Of a DNA stretch of 64,000 nucleotides, positions 47,560 through 56,374 are shown in pieces. Both the position numbers and the translations under genes were made by a program. Below the pieces are notes generated by a model, which searched no databases, was not told the DNA's origin, and saw only the letters and a program-made list of their open reading frames with translations. The stretch's first letter is position 1, and every line of letters starts with the position of its first letter. The stretch is from Burkholderia sp. FERM BP-3421 (GTDB lineage: Bacteria; Pseudomonadota; Gammaproteobacteria; Burkholderiales; Burkholderiaceae): contig NZ_CP117782.1 of NCBI RefSeq assembly GCF_028657905.1, forward strand, positions 1,550,001-1,614,000. The letters run 5' to 3'.

Positions 47560-49338
47560 TCATTCCGACCAGTTGAGCGTCGCGAGCAGCACCGTCGCGC
47601 GCCGGCCGAGCGCGGCCGGCTGCAGCAGCGCCTGCCCGAGCAGCACCTCGCCCGTCACGACCTGCTTCCTGAAACTCCACGCGGCGCGCGCGCCGATGCC
47701 CGCGCCCGCGAGCGTCGGCCAGCCGCCTTGCGCGACGAGGTGGGCCTTGCCCGCGTCGACGAACACATACGGCTCGATGCGCGCGTCGTGCCACGCGGGC
47801 ACGTTCTGCCACGCGGCCTCGTTGCGCATGTAGATCCCGCTGTCGCCGCTGAGGCCGCCTTCGGTGAAGCCGCGCACCGAATCCATGCCGCCGAGGAAAA
47901 TCTGCTGGTTGCCGAACAGCGCGACGCGGCTGTACTGGCCGCGCACCGTGCCGCGATAACCCCAGCGCATGCCGCCGAGCGCGCCGAGCGCGACCTGCAG
48001 CGTCGCCGTCGCGTCGAGCTTGGTGAACTGGCTGTGCGCGTCCGTCACGCCGCTGTCGGGCGCGTCGTGGCTCGCGGCGAGCCACGGCAGCCCCTGCGAC
48101 ACGCCCGCCTCCCAGGTCGCCGCCGCGCCCTGGTCCTGCGCGACGAAGCGCCGCAAGCCGTTCAGCGCGACCCGCAGCACGCTCAGGTTCTGCGGATCGA
48201 GGTCGATGCCGTTGACGCTGCGCTCGGTGCGGGTCTTCGCGAACGTGACGTCGAGGCTCGTGCGGCCGCTGCGCGAGCGGCTCAGCACGCTGTTCCAGCC
48301 GAGGATCTGGCTGAACGAGCGCCCGGTCAGCAGCGCGACGTCGCCGATCATCTGCTGGTATTCGGACAGCGAGGTCGTGTAGCTGAAGGTCTGATAGCCA
48401 TACGGCACCGCCGCGGACAGCACGATCGCGTTGCTCTCGCGCGTGCCGACGAAACTGGCCGACAGCGACTCCTGCAGGCCGATCAGGTTGTCGGCCTCGA
48501 CGCCCGCGCGATAGCGCGTCTTGCCGGTCTGCGTGCTGCCGTAGTTGTCGACGCCGACGTTGTAGTAGAGCCGGTCGCCCGGCCGGTTCGCGAGCGCGAC
48601 GATCGAATCACCGGGCGCCTCGCCCGGCATGATCTGGATCTCGGCCTGGTTGCGGCGCAGCCGGTTGATCTGCTCGACGCCCTGTTCGAGGTCCGGCAGC
48701 CGCAGTTCGTCGCCCGCGCGCGCGCCGAACGCCCAGGCGGTGCCCGCGTCCGTCAGCCAGCCGCCGCCGTCGGGCCGCCACCAGGGCCGCTCGGGATCGC
48801 GCGGCCGCAACGGCTGGCCGTTCAGCGTGAAGGCGGCGATCCGGCCCGCGACCACGTTGATCTTCAGCGTGCCCGACGCCAGGTTCTGCGCGCCCAGGTA
48901 GGCGCGCGTCGTGATGTAGCCCTGCGCGATGAACGCCTCGGTCACGCGCCGCAGCAGCAGGTTGATGCGATTGCGGCCGAGCGACTTGCCGACGAACGGC
49001 CGCGCGATCCGTTGCAGCGTGACGGGCGGCAGCACCGTCGCGCCGAGGAACTCGACCTGCCGGATCGTGAACATCGGCGCGACGTCGGGCAGCGTCTCCA
49101 CGTCGGCGTCGAGGGGCAGGTTCGGCAGCGGCGGCGCCGCGGGCGCGTCGATCTGCGTGGGCGCCTGCTCGATCTCGTCGCGCCGCTGCCGGTCGCGCTG
49201 CTCCTGCAGCAGGCGCTGCGCGGGATCCTGCTCGATGCGCGGCGCGGGCAGCCCCGCGGGCAGGCCGCCGAGCGCCTGCGCGCCGGCCGCCTGCATGCCG
49301 GCCAGCGCGGCCAGCGACACCACGAGCCGGCGCGTCAT
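47560..49338 (-). CDS. TpsB outer-membrane transporter (ShlB/FhaC/HecB family)
   Basis: A 592-residue outer-membrane protein that exports TpsA proteins. It has a signal peptide (about 1-21), then a periplasmic part with Gln/Arg-rich helix H1 and two POTRA domains (about 85-240: MFTIRQVEFLGATVLPP, then LNGQPLRPRD). A 16-strand beta-barrel holds the family's VRGF motif (SVRGFTEGGLSGDSG) in loop L6, and the last strand ends LLATLNWSE. It overlaps the short TpsA gene by ATGA and lies 11 bases before the isomerase gene. It probably serves both TpsA proteins. Confidence 0.93.
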   Translation of the reverse strand: MTRRLVVSLAALAGMQAAGAQALGGLPAGLPAPRIEQDPAQRLLQEQRDRQRRDEIEQAPTQIDAPAAPPLPNLPLDADVETLPDVAPMFTIRQVEFLGATVLPPVTLQRIARPFVGKSLGRNRINLLLRRVTEAFIAQGYITTRAYLGAQNLASGTLKINVVAGRIAAFTLNGQPLRPRDPERPWWRPDGGGWLTDAGTAWAFGARAGDELRLPDLEQGVEQINRLRRNQAEIQIMPGEAPGDSIVALANRPGDRLYYNVGVDNYGSTQTGKTRYRAGVEADNLIGLQESLSASFVGTRESNAIVLSAAVPYGYQTFSYTTSLSEYQQMIGDVALLTGRSFSQILGWNSVLSRSRSGRTSLDVTFAKTRTERSVNGIDLDPQNLSVLRVALNGLRRFVAQDQGAAATWEAGVSQGLPWLAASHDAPDSGVTDAHSQFTKLDATATLQVALGALGGMRWGYRGTVRGQYSRVALFGNQQIFLGGMDSVRGFTEGGLSGDSGIYMRNEAAWQNVPAWHDARIEPYVFVDAGKAHLVAQGGWPTLAGAGIGARAAWSFRKQVVTGEVLLGQALLQPAALGRRATVLLATLNWSE

Positions 49339-51494
49339 AGCCCGAACCAGGACACGAGGCCCAGATGGTTGCCGTTGCCGATCGTGACCCGCTCGCGGCG
49401 GGGCGTGCGCAGCGTGACGACGCCGCCCGCGGCATGCACGCCGCCCGGCGCGCCGAACACGCCGCCGTCGACGATGCCCTCGCCCGTCAGCACCACCTGC
49501 CCCGAGCCGCCCGAGAACAGGCCGCCCGTATCGGCCGCGTAGATCGCGGCCCAGCGGTTGCCGAACCAGGTCTTCAGATCGTGGACGCGGTTCACCGCGC
49601 TGTAGCCGAGCACGCCCTGCGCGAGCGTGCGCGGCGCGTCGAGCTTGAGCGCGCGCACCGCCAGCACCGTGCCGCCGGTATTGGTGATCTGCGTGCCGGC
49701 CTTCAGCGTGATGTCGGTGGCGGCCTCGATCACGCCGCCGAACCCGCGCACGGTGCTCGATGCGCTCGAGCGGCAGAAGATGAAGCAGCTGCGCGCGAAA
49801 CGCGCCTGGCCGGTGAAGAGCGCCTGCGTGACGAGCGTGTCGCGCGCGGTAATGTCAATCGCGCCGTCGTCCGACAGGATCGAGCCGCCGAGGTTGGCGA
49901 CCGCCTTGGCGCGGATCGTCACGTCGCCGCCGTCCGCCTTGATGTAGGCGAGCTTCGCGGGATCGACGATCGCGCCGTAGTCGACGCTGAAGCCGCTGTT
50001 GCGATGCGTGAAGAACAGGAAACGGCCGCCGCGGTCCGCGTAGCTGACAGGCGCGCCGTCGCCGAAGCCCGCCACATGGTCGACCACGTTGCGGACGTCG
50101 CCGCCGGCCTCGATCGTCACGCTGCGGTTCGACAGGATCCGCGCGTTCTGGTTGATCACGTCGCCGCCCGCCGTCAGCGACACGTCGCCCGCGACGCCGA
50201 ACAGGATGCCGAGGGCGGTGTCGGGCAGCGACTGGTTGCGGATGCTGCCCTTCGCCGTCAGCGTCACCGCGCCGCGCGAGGCCGGCTCGTCGTCGATCGC
50301 CTTCTGGCCTTGCACGATCGATCCGAGGTTGACGATGTCGCCTGCGCTCGTCAGCACGACGCCGCTCGCCGACGACGCGACGTTCGATCGCTCGCCGGCC
50401 GCGCCGGGGCCGAAGCGCATGCTCGCGGCCGCCAGCTTGATGCCTTCGTTGACGAGCAGGCTGCTGCCGCGCAGTTCGAGCGGGCCGGCCGCGTTCACGG
50501 TCGCATGGCCGCTGCCGACCTTGAACTGCACGCCGGTCAGCGTGATCGCGTCGTCGACCTGCAATTGCGCGTGGCGCGCGGCGTCGATCCGCGTGTTGCT
50601 GAATTCGACGCTGCCGTTCGACGCGAGCGTGAAGTCGCCGAGCGAGGCGTTGAGCGGCCCCGCGCTGCGCACGCCCGGGCCGCGGTCGGTGACGATCAGC
50701 TGCATCCGGCCGCTCGTGAGGCTGCCTGCCGCGGTGATGTCGATCGCGAAGCGCTGCGCGGTCTCGACCGGGCCGGGCGCGTAGCGCGTGAGCCATTCGT
50801 TCGCGTTGTCGGTCGGCGAAACGCCGGTGTTCAAGCGGACGCGGCTGCGCCCCGCGAGCAGGCGCAGGCCCGCGGTGTTCGAGGTGAAGGTATTGTCCAC
50901 CGGCCCGTCGACGAGCAGGTTCTTCGCGATCAGGTCGAGCGAGATCAGTGCGCTCGACAGCCCGTTCGGGCCGACCACGATCGTGCCGCTGTCGGTGTCG
51001 AGCACCACGTCGCGCCGGATCAGACCGGGCGCGAGCTGTTCGTCGACGAAGCCGACGCGCCCCGTCGACAGCACCACGTGCCCGGTGTTCGTGAACGAGC
51101 CGCCGTTGACCGTGATGCCGTTCGGGTTGGCGAGGATCAGGTTGGCGCGCGTGCCGCCGAGCACCTCGATGTTGCCTTCGATCAGGCTGCGGGCCGTGCC
51201 CGTGACCTGGTTGACGATGGTGCGCGCATTGATGCCGACGTTGTTCAGCGACGCGCCGGCGGCGGAGACGTTGAACGACGTGTAGCTGTTGCGCGACACG
51301 CCGCCGACGGCCGGTGCGAGATCGACGATCTCCCGACCGCCCGCGCCGACCGACACGCGGGTCGACGTCGCGCCGTCCGGCACGATGCCGGCCGCGGCGA
51401 CGGCAAACGGCGCGCCCGCGGCAAGCAGGCACAGCAAGAGACGCGCGCGACAGCCCCCGCGGTCTGCGCGTCCCGAAGATTCTCGGCGTAGCAT
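49335..51494 (-). CDS. Short TpsA filamentous-haemagglutinin-like exoprotein
   Basis: A 719-residue exoprotein with a signal peptide (about 17-35) and a TPS domain (about 40-300) containing NPNGI at 123-127. A short beta-helix tail rich in GGDV/AGGDV turns follows. A single CxxxC pair (ARSCFIFCRSS) lies in a probable surface loop. The C-terminus, GNGNHLGLVSWFGL, carries no toxin-like module. It is the first gene of the operon and its stop overlaps tpsB. Its role is unknown: it may be an adhesin, or a partner or spacer for the giant TpsA. Confidence 0.88.
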   Translation of the reverse strand: MLRRESSGRADRGGCRARLLLCLLAAGAPFAVAAAGIVPDGATSTRVSVGAGGREIVDLAPAVGGVSRNSYTSFNVSAAGASLNNVGINARTIVNQVTGTARSLIEGNIEVLGGTRANLILANPNGITVNGGSFTNTGHVVLSTGRVGFVDEQLAPGLIRRDVVLDTDSGTIVVGPNGLSSALISLDLIAKNLLVDGPVDNTFTSNTAGLRLLAGRSRVRLNTGVSPTDNANEWLTRYAPGPVETAQRFAIDITAAGSLTSGRMQLIVTDRGPGVRSAGPLNASLGDFTLASNGSVEFSNTRIDAARHAQLQVDDAITLTGVQFKVGSGHATVNAAGPLELRGSSLLVNEGIKLAAASMRFGPGAAGERSNVASSASGVVLTSAGDIVNLGSIVQGQKAIDDEPASRGAVTLTAKGSIRNQSLPDTALGILFGVAGDVSLTAGGDVINQNARILSNRSVTIEAGGDVRNVVDHVAGFGDGAPVSYADRGGRFLFFTHRNSGFSVDYGAIVDPAKLAYIKADGGDVTIRAKAVANLGGSILSDDGAIDITARDTLVTQALFTGQARFARSCFIFCRSSASSTVRGFGGVIEAATDITLKAGTQITNTGGTVLAVRALKLDAPRTLAQGVLGYSAVNRVHDLKTWFGNRWAAIYAADTGGLFSGGSGQVVLTGEGIVDGGVFGAPGGVHAAGGVVTLRTPRRERVTIGNGNHLGLVSWFGL

Positions 51495-51558
51495 GGTCGG
51501 CGTGCTCCGCTTCCAGCGAAGCGGGCCCTCGGTTCTTGGCTTATTGGTGTGTGTTTTT

Positions 51559-51572
51559 CGGGCGATCGCCCG
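51559..51572. promoter_or_regulatory. Perfect 14-bp palindrome before the TPS operon
   Basis: CGGGCGATCGCCCG lies in the 243-base gap between the divergent TPS operon and flavin reductase gene. It could be an operator for either side. No regulator is encoded beside it. Confidence 0.35.
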
Positions 51573-51737
51573 TGGTCTGTCGAGTGTTATCGGCCGATCG
51601 AAAGGAAGCTTTAGGCTTTCGACAACTTTTTTTCATCGAACTGCAATGTGCGCCCGGCCCCGCCGCGGCCGGCTCGCCCGCGCGCTTCGGCATACAATCG
51701 ACCCGCTCCGTTCAACCCGCCGCCGCCCCGCCTCGCC

Positions 51738-52313
51738 ATGACCCATTTCCAGCCCGTCGCCCTCGAACACGCCAGCCGCCTGATCAACCACGGCCCGACG
51801 GTGCTCGTCACCAGCGCCGACGGCGCGCGCCGCAACGTGATGGCCGCCGCCTGGTCGATGCCGGTCGAGTTCACGCCGCCGCGCATCGCGATCGTGATCG
51901 ACAAGCGCACCTTCACGCGCGAGCTGATCGCCGCGAGCGGCCGGTTCGGCGTGTGCCTGCCCGGCGCGGCGGCGATCGACCTGACCTACGCGGTCGGCGG
52001 CGCGAGCGGGCGCGAGTTCGACAAGTTCGCGCGCTACGGCATCGGCGCCGCGCCCGGCCCCGTGCTCGGCGTGCCGGTGATCGAGACCGATTGCGCCGCG
52101 TGGTTCGAGTGCCGGCTGATCCCGGAAGCGCACACCGAGGACGCCTACGACACCTGCTTCGGCGAGATCGTGTCGGTGGCCGCCGACGCGCGCGTGTTCA
52201 GCCAGGGCCGCTGGCGCTTCGACGAGGCGAACGCCGCGCTGCACACCATCCACCACCTCGGCGCGGGCAACTTCGTGCGGGCGTCGGCCGCCGTCGCGGC
52301 CAAGCCGCTGTAA
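51738..52313 (+). CDS. Flavin reductase-like FMN-binding protein
   Basis: A 191-residue split-barrel protein of the flavoredoxin/flavin-reductase-like family. Typical features are the N-terminal HGPTVLVTSADGARRNVMAAAW (quoted in part as VLVTSADGARRNVM), the FMN-contacting region FGVCLPGAAAIDL, and a cysteine-containing FECRLIPE. It would reduce or carry FMN in the cytoplasm. ATG 51738 begins the domain. It stands alone, divergent from the TPS operon. Confidence 0.83.
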   Translation: MTHFQPVALEHASRLINHGPTVLVTSADGARRNVMAAAWSMPVEFTPPRIAIVIDKRTFTRELIAASGRFGVCLPGAAAIDLTYAVGGASGREFDKFARYGIGAAPGPVLGVPVIETDCAAWFECRLIPEAHTEDAYDTCFGEIVSVAADARVFSQGRWRFDEANAALHTIHHLGAGNFVRASAAVAAKPL

Positions 52314-52326
52314 GCGCCCGCCCGCG

Positions 52327-53395
52327 TCACGGCAGCGCGGCCTTCACGCGCGTCCACAGCCCCGCCCTTGCAGGCGGCTCAGCGCGGGCGCCTCGGCCTC
52401 CGGCGTGAACAGCGTCCGGCGCACCGTCTCGCCCGGATAGATCAGCGGATTGCGCGCGAGCGCCGGATCCATGTACGGCAGCGCGTCGCGGTTCGCGTTC
52501 GCGTAGCGTCTCGCGTTGGAGATCTTCGCGACGACGTCGGGCCGCAGGATGTAGTCGATGAAGCGGTGCGCGTTGTCCGGATGCCGCGCCGTCTTCGGAA
52601 TCGCCATGCTGTCGAACCACATGAGCGTGCCGACCCTGGGCAGGTCGTGGACGATATCGCGCGCGGCGTCGAGCCGCCGCGCCTTCTCCGCGCCCAGCGT
52701 GATCGCGCCCGAGTAGCCGATCGTCACGCACAGCTCGCCGTCGATCAGCTCGTGCGCGTCCGACGAATTGACGAACACCGCGATCGACGGCCGGACCTTC
52801 ATCAGCATCACCTCCGCCGCCGCATAATCGGCCGGGCCCGGATGCACGGGATCGCGGCCGAGATAGCGCAGCGCGAGCGGCAGCACGAGGCTCGCCGCGT
52901 CCGGCCAGCCGATCCGGCAATGCGCGGCGATCCGCGCGGCGAGCGCGGATCGAAGACGAGCGCCAGGCTGTCGGCCGGCAGATCCTTGCCGAGGATCGCG
53001 CTCAGCTTCGCGCGATCGTAGCCCACGCCGACGGTGCCCCACATGTACGGCACGCCGTACCGGTTGCCCGGATCGGCCTGGGCGGCGAGCCGCAGCAGCG
53101 CGGGATCGAGGTGCCGCAGGTTCGGCAGCCGGCGGCGGTCCAGTTCGCGAAACGCGCCGGCCTGGATCTGGCGCGCCATGAAGTCGTTCGACGGCCAGAC
53201 GAGGTCGTGGCCGCTGTCGCCCGTCATCAACTTGGCCTGCAGCGTCGCGTCGCTGTCGTAGGCGTCGTGGCGCACCTGGATGCCGGTTTCCTTCCGGAAC
53301 GCGCTGAGCGTGTCGGGCGCGAGCCAGGTCGCCGCCATCGGCTCCCACTCCGCCGGCATGCGATAGCCGGCCTCACGCGCATCGAAACGACTCAT
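52327..53395 (-). pseudogene. Agmatine deiminase start fused to PotF-like binding protein, two frameshifts
   Basis: Residues 1-26 (REAGYRMPAEWEPMAATWLA) match the N-terminus of agmatine deiminases. From APDTLSAFRKETGIQV onward the sequence is a PotD/PotF-type periplasmic putrescine-binding protein. Its signal peptide has been replaced. The frame shifts near 52940, after DSLALVFDP. It resumes in another frame at LAARIAAHCRIGW through NANRDALPYMDP to TPEAEAPALSRLQGR. It then shifts again near 52370 to reach the normal PotF-like end, LWTRVKAALP (stop 52327). The product cannot be functional. It is divergent from a LysR gene. Confidence 0.82.
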
Positions 53396-53455
53396 CGGTC
53401 CCGCTCCTCATGAATGATGGATGAGCCCTTGTGCTAGCATCGAAACCTGATGAAA

Positions 53456-53500
53456 ATTGATCTTTCTTGGCTTAATCAATCAGTTTCATTCATATCTCGA
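53456..53500 (+). promoter_or_regulatory. LysR-type operator and shared 40-bp motif before the LysR gene
   Basis: ATTGAT (53456-53461) and ATCAAT (53475-53480) form an inverted repeat with a 13-base gap. The stretch 53461-53500 matches 56231-56270 upstream of the agmatine deiminase at 30 of 40 positions without gaps. The likely binder is the LysR protein encoded directly downstream. Confidence 0.6.
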
Positions 53501-54420
53501 TGACACGTATCCCGTCGCTGAAACTGCTGATCGGCTTCGAGGCCGCCGCCCGCCACGGCAACTTCTCGCGCGCGGCCGACGAGCTGCATCTGTCGCAATC
53601 CGCGATCAGCCATCAGATCCATCAGCTCGAAGCACAACTGGGCCAGCCGCTGTTTCGCCGGGTCGGTCGCGGCGTGGAGCTGACGGTGGGCGGCGAGGTG
53701 TTGCAGCGAAGCGTGCAGCGCTCGCTGGAAACGCTGCGCAGCGGGCTCGGCCGCATCGGCACCTATCTCACGCCGGGGCTCGTCGTGCTGGTCTGTCCCG
53801 CGCCGCTGGCGCACGGCTGGCTGCAGCCGCGCCTCGCGGCGATGCGCGCGGCGATTCCCGAACTGTGCCCGCTGCTGTCGGTCGATGAAAGCGCGCGCTA
53901 TGTCGACGAGATCGACGTCGACATCACGATCGGCCAGCGCCCGCTCATGCAGCCCGGACTGCTCGAAATTCCCTTCCTCGACGACGAACGGGTGACCGTG
54001 TGCGCGCCCGCGCTGGCCGCGCGGCTCACCGGCGTGCCGGTCGCAGAACACCATGCGCACGCGGATCTCGTCTGCCTGGAAGAGGACATCGTCCGCGAGG
54101 ACACGGCGGCCATCCTGCGCGAGCAGCTCGCCACGTTCGGCAACAAGACCATCTACGACGACCAGCGCCTCGCGCTCGACGCGGTGCTGCGCGGCCACGG
54201 CCTCGCCTGCCTGCCGCGCCTGCTGGTTCAGGATGAAATCGACCGGGGGCGGCTCGCGGTGCTGCCCGGGTATCCGCGCGTGCCCGGCGCGGCATGGTGG
54301 ATCTCGCGGGTCGCGAAGACGCCGCGCTCGCGGGCGGTAGCCGCTGCGTTCGACTGGCTGTGCGCGCAGGGAAACGGCGCGCCGCCGGCGGTGGAGGCCG
54401 CGCCGGCGGACCACGCATGA
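53500..54420 (+). CDS. LysR-family regulator (agmatine/polyamine locus)
   Basis: A 306-residue GcvA-type LysR regulator. The helix-turn-helix at about 18-65 is HGNFSRAADELHLSQSAISH. The effector domain has the VDITIGQRP and YDDQRLALDAVLRGHGLACLP regions typical of the GcvA branch. ATG 53498-53500 region: the coding sequence begins at the A of ATG at 53500. It is flanked by an aguA-potF remnant and an exported agmatine deiminase, so polyamine control is likely though inferred. Confidence 0.87.
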   Translation: MTRIPSLKLLIGFEAAARHGNFSRAADELHLSQSAISHQIHQLEAQLGQPLFRRVGRGVELTVGGEVLQRSVQRSLETLRSGLGRIGTYLTPGLVVLVCPAPLAHGWLQPRLAAMRAAIPELCPLLSVDESARYVDEIDVDITIGQRPLMQPGLLEIPFLDDERVTVCAPALAARLTGVPVAEHHAHADLVCLEEDIVREDTAAILREQLATFGNKTIYDDQRLALDAVLRGHGLACLPRLLVQDEIDRGRLAVLPGYPRVPGAAWWISRVAKTPRSRAVAAAFDWLCAQGNGAPPAVEAAPADHA

Positions 54421-54425
54421 CGCGC

Positions 54426-54453
54426 GCCGCGCGCCGGCCTCCCGGCGCGCGGC
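54426..54453. terminator. GC-rich stem-loop between convergent lysR and agmatine deiminase genes
   Basis: A perfect 12-bp stem, GCCGCGCGCCGG/CCGGCGCGCGGC, with a 4-base loop lies 6 bases after the LysR stop and 5 before the deiminase stop. There is no T-run on either strand. It is probably a shared 3' end structure. Confidence 0.55.
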
Positions 54454-54457
54454 GTCC

Positions 54458-55987
54458 TCAGGCCGGCACCTCGCGGGTCGCGCAGTGCAGCCCGCCGCCG
54501 CCCGAGGCGATGCCGAGGATGTCGACCTGGACGATCGCCCGCCCGCCCGTGTAAGGCTGCAAGGCGCGCACCGCGGCGGCGTCGGCGGCCCGGTCGTTGA
54601 ACTTCGGCAAGACGAACGCGCCGTTGCACTGATAGAAGTTGATGTAGCCCGCCGCGAAGTTCGACATCTGGCTGCGATTCAGCTCGACGTCGCCCGACAT
54701 GCCGTAATCGGCCGGCGCCGCCAGCTCGACGAGCCGCAGCGTGCGCCCGGCGGCGTCGGTCTGGCCGGTCAGGTGCTTCAGGTTCTCGCGCATCAGCGCG
54801 CGCTCGCCCGTGGCGTTGGCGGGATCGGACGCATAGGCCACGACCCCGGGCGCGATGAACTTCGCGTAGAAATCGGCGTGACCGTTCGTGATGTCGGTTT
54901 CCGCGTCCGGCGTCGCCGCGCCGGGCGCCGCGCCCGCGCCGCAGCCGCGCGGGTAGATCGCCGTCCCCGGCAGCCAGATGATCTTGTCGATGCCGAGCGT
55001 GCGCTGCAGTTCGAGCCGCACCGTGTCGCGTGCGGTCGGCAGCAGCGTCGCGCGGCGCACGTCGCCGCCCGGAATGCGGAACAGCTGCGGATTGCGGTTC
55101 ACGTGCAGCACCGACGATTCCGTGAGGATCGCGGTCCCTTCGCCGTCGGCCTCGATCGCGCCGCCCTCGAGCGTCAGCGTGCTGCGGATCAGCGGCGCGC
55201 CGTGCCGGGCCGCCATCCAGGCAGCCAGCCTGCGATCGTTGGCGAACGGCTGGTAGAACACCCCCGCCTTCGAACGATTGCTGCCGGCGAGCGCCGCCCC
55301 GGGCACGTCGGACGTGCGGCGCAGCCGCCCGCCCGTCGAGATCAGGCCGTCCGTGTTCGCGTTGCCCCAGCCGTTGAAATTGAAATCCACCGCGTGCGCC
55401 GCGCCGCCCTTCTCGCGCGCCTTGACGAACACGCAGCCGGTGTCGCGGGTCCAGAAATCGTCGAAGCCGTCGGCGAGCGGCACCAGCGTGACGCCACCCG
55501 TCCCGGCCGGCCGCGCCTGGTACTTCGCGTGCAGGTCGGGATTCGCGTCGCTCGGCGCGGCGAGCAGCCTGCGCGCGATCGCGAGATCGGACGGCAGCAC
55601 CAGCATCGATACCGGCTCATAGGCGCCGACCGCCTTCGCCACGTCCATCAGGTCGGATTGCACGCGATCGATGCCGGCGTTGGTGCTGCTCGACGTCACG
55701 GGCGTCCAGATGCCTGCTTCGGCCGACGCGAACGCCATGCAGGTGGCCGCATGCGGCGCATCCTCGCTCGGCATCAGGTAGGCCGGGCGCGCGGCGGTGG
55801 CCGTGCTGCTGGACGACGCCCCCGACCCGGTCGCGGCCTGGGCATCCTGGCCGCCACCGAGGCAGCCCGTCAGGATGCCGGCGAAGCCGGCGCCGGCCAG
55901 CGTCGCCGCCCCGCCGATGAATTGCCGGCGCGTGCGCGACGGCGTGCGTGCGTCCGGGTGAGGTGCTTGCTTGTTCATGTCGTCCAT
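54458..55987 (-). CDS. Exported agmatine deiminase (Tat lipoprotein, peptidyl-arginine-deiminase family)
   Basis: A 509-residue enzyme of the PAD_porph/agmatine deiminase family, converting agmatine to N-carbamoylputrescine and ammonia. A twin-arginine signal (TRRQFIGGAA, Arg 20-21) and lipobox (ILTGC, Cys 42) predict export as a folded lipoprotein. A Ser/Ala linker follows. The catalytic domain shows MPSEDAPHAATCMAF, a WTRDTGCVFV substrate motif, LTLEGGAIEADGEG, and the C-terminal nucleophile Cys 502 in GGGGLHC. Cytoplasmic AguA lacks such a signal. It stands alone, upstream region 55988-56300. Confidence 0.86.
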   Translation of the reverse strand: MDDMNKQAPHPDARTPSRTRRQFIGGAATLAGAGFAGILTGCLGGGQDAQAATGSGASSSSTATAARPAYLMPSEDAPHAATCMAFASAEAGIWTPVTSSSTNAGIDRVQSDLMDVAKAVGAYEPVSMLVLPSDLAIARRLLAAPSDANPDLHAKYQARPAGTGGVTLVPLADGFDDFWTRDTGCVFVKAREKGGAAHAVDFNFNGWGNANTDGLISTGGRLRRTSDVPGAALAGSNRSKAGVFYQPFANDRRLAAWMAARHGAPLIRSTLTLEGGAIEADGEGTAILTESSVLHVNRNPQLFRIPGGDVRRATLLPTARDTVRLELQRTLGIDKIIWLPGTAIYPRGCGAGAAPGAATPDAETDITNGHADFYAKFIAPGVVAYASDPANATGERALMRENLKHLTGQTDAAGRTLRLVELAAPADYGMSGDVELNRSQMSNFAAGYINFYQCNGAFVLPKFNDRAADAAAVRALQPYTGGRAIVQVDILGIASGGGGLHCATREVPA

Positions 55988-56230
55988 TGTTCAGCCTTTC
56001 ATCGTGACGGCGCGCGCCGTTGGACCCGCGCACGCCGTTTGCGTGATCCGCGCCGCGGGGCCGGGTGGGACCGCCGGAGCGCCGGACCGCCGCATCGGAG
56101 CGGGCGGTCGCGTCGCCGGCATCCGGCCCCGCTGCGCGCGGCTTCCACCGATTCATGTCACACCATTGGCATGACGAACTATCCCGGAAGCGCGCACATG
56201 GTGCCAGCCATCAAGCGTGACGTATATTTA

Positions 56231-56270
56231 TATTTCTTGCCTCAATTGATCAGGTTTTCTCATATCTTGA
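56231..56270. promoter_or_regulatory. Second copy of the 40-bp LysR-promoter motif
   Basis: This stretch matches 53461-53500 at 30 of 40 positions with no gaps, sharing TTTCTTG, ATCAG and CATATCT blocks. It contains TGATCA (56248-56253). It lies 244 bases upstream of the exported agmatine deiminase start. It is either an operator of the same LysR protein or a relic of a duplicated LysR leader. Confidence 0.5.
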
Positions 56271-56374
56271 CTCATCGAGATCGGGATATACGGGGCGAAA
56301 AGGGGCGGCATCGGTCATGGTCGCCGGCAAGCGTCGGCGGCTGCCGACGTCCCCGCGCCGGCACCGCGCGCGTC

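Noticed and set aside
31195..51494. A standard Burkholderia bcpAIOB locus
   Set aside because: The transporter gene precedes the exoprotein genes, no bcpO-like lipoprotein gene is present, and I see no Burkholderia-type NxELYN motif before the toxin end. A VENN-like AAQNEAMNNA is found.
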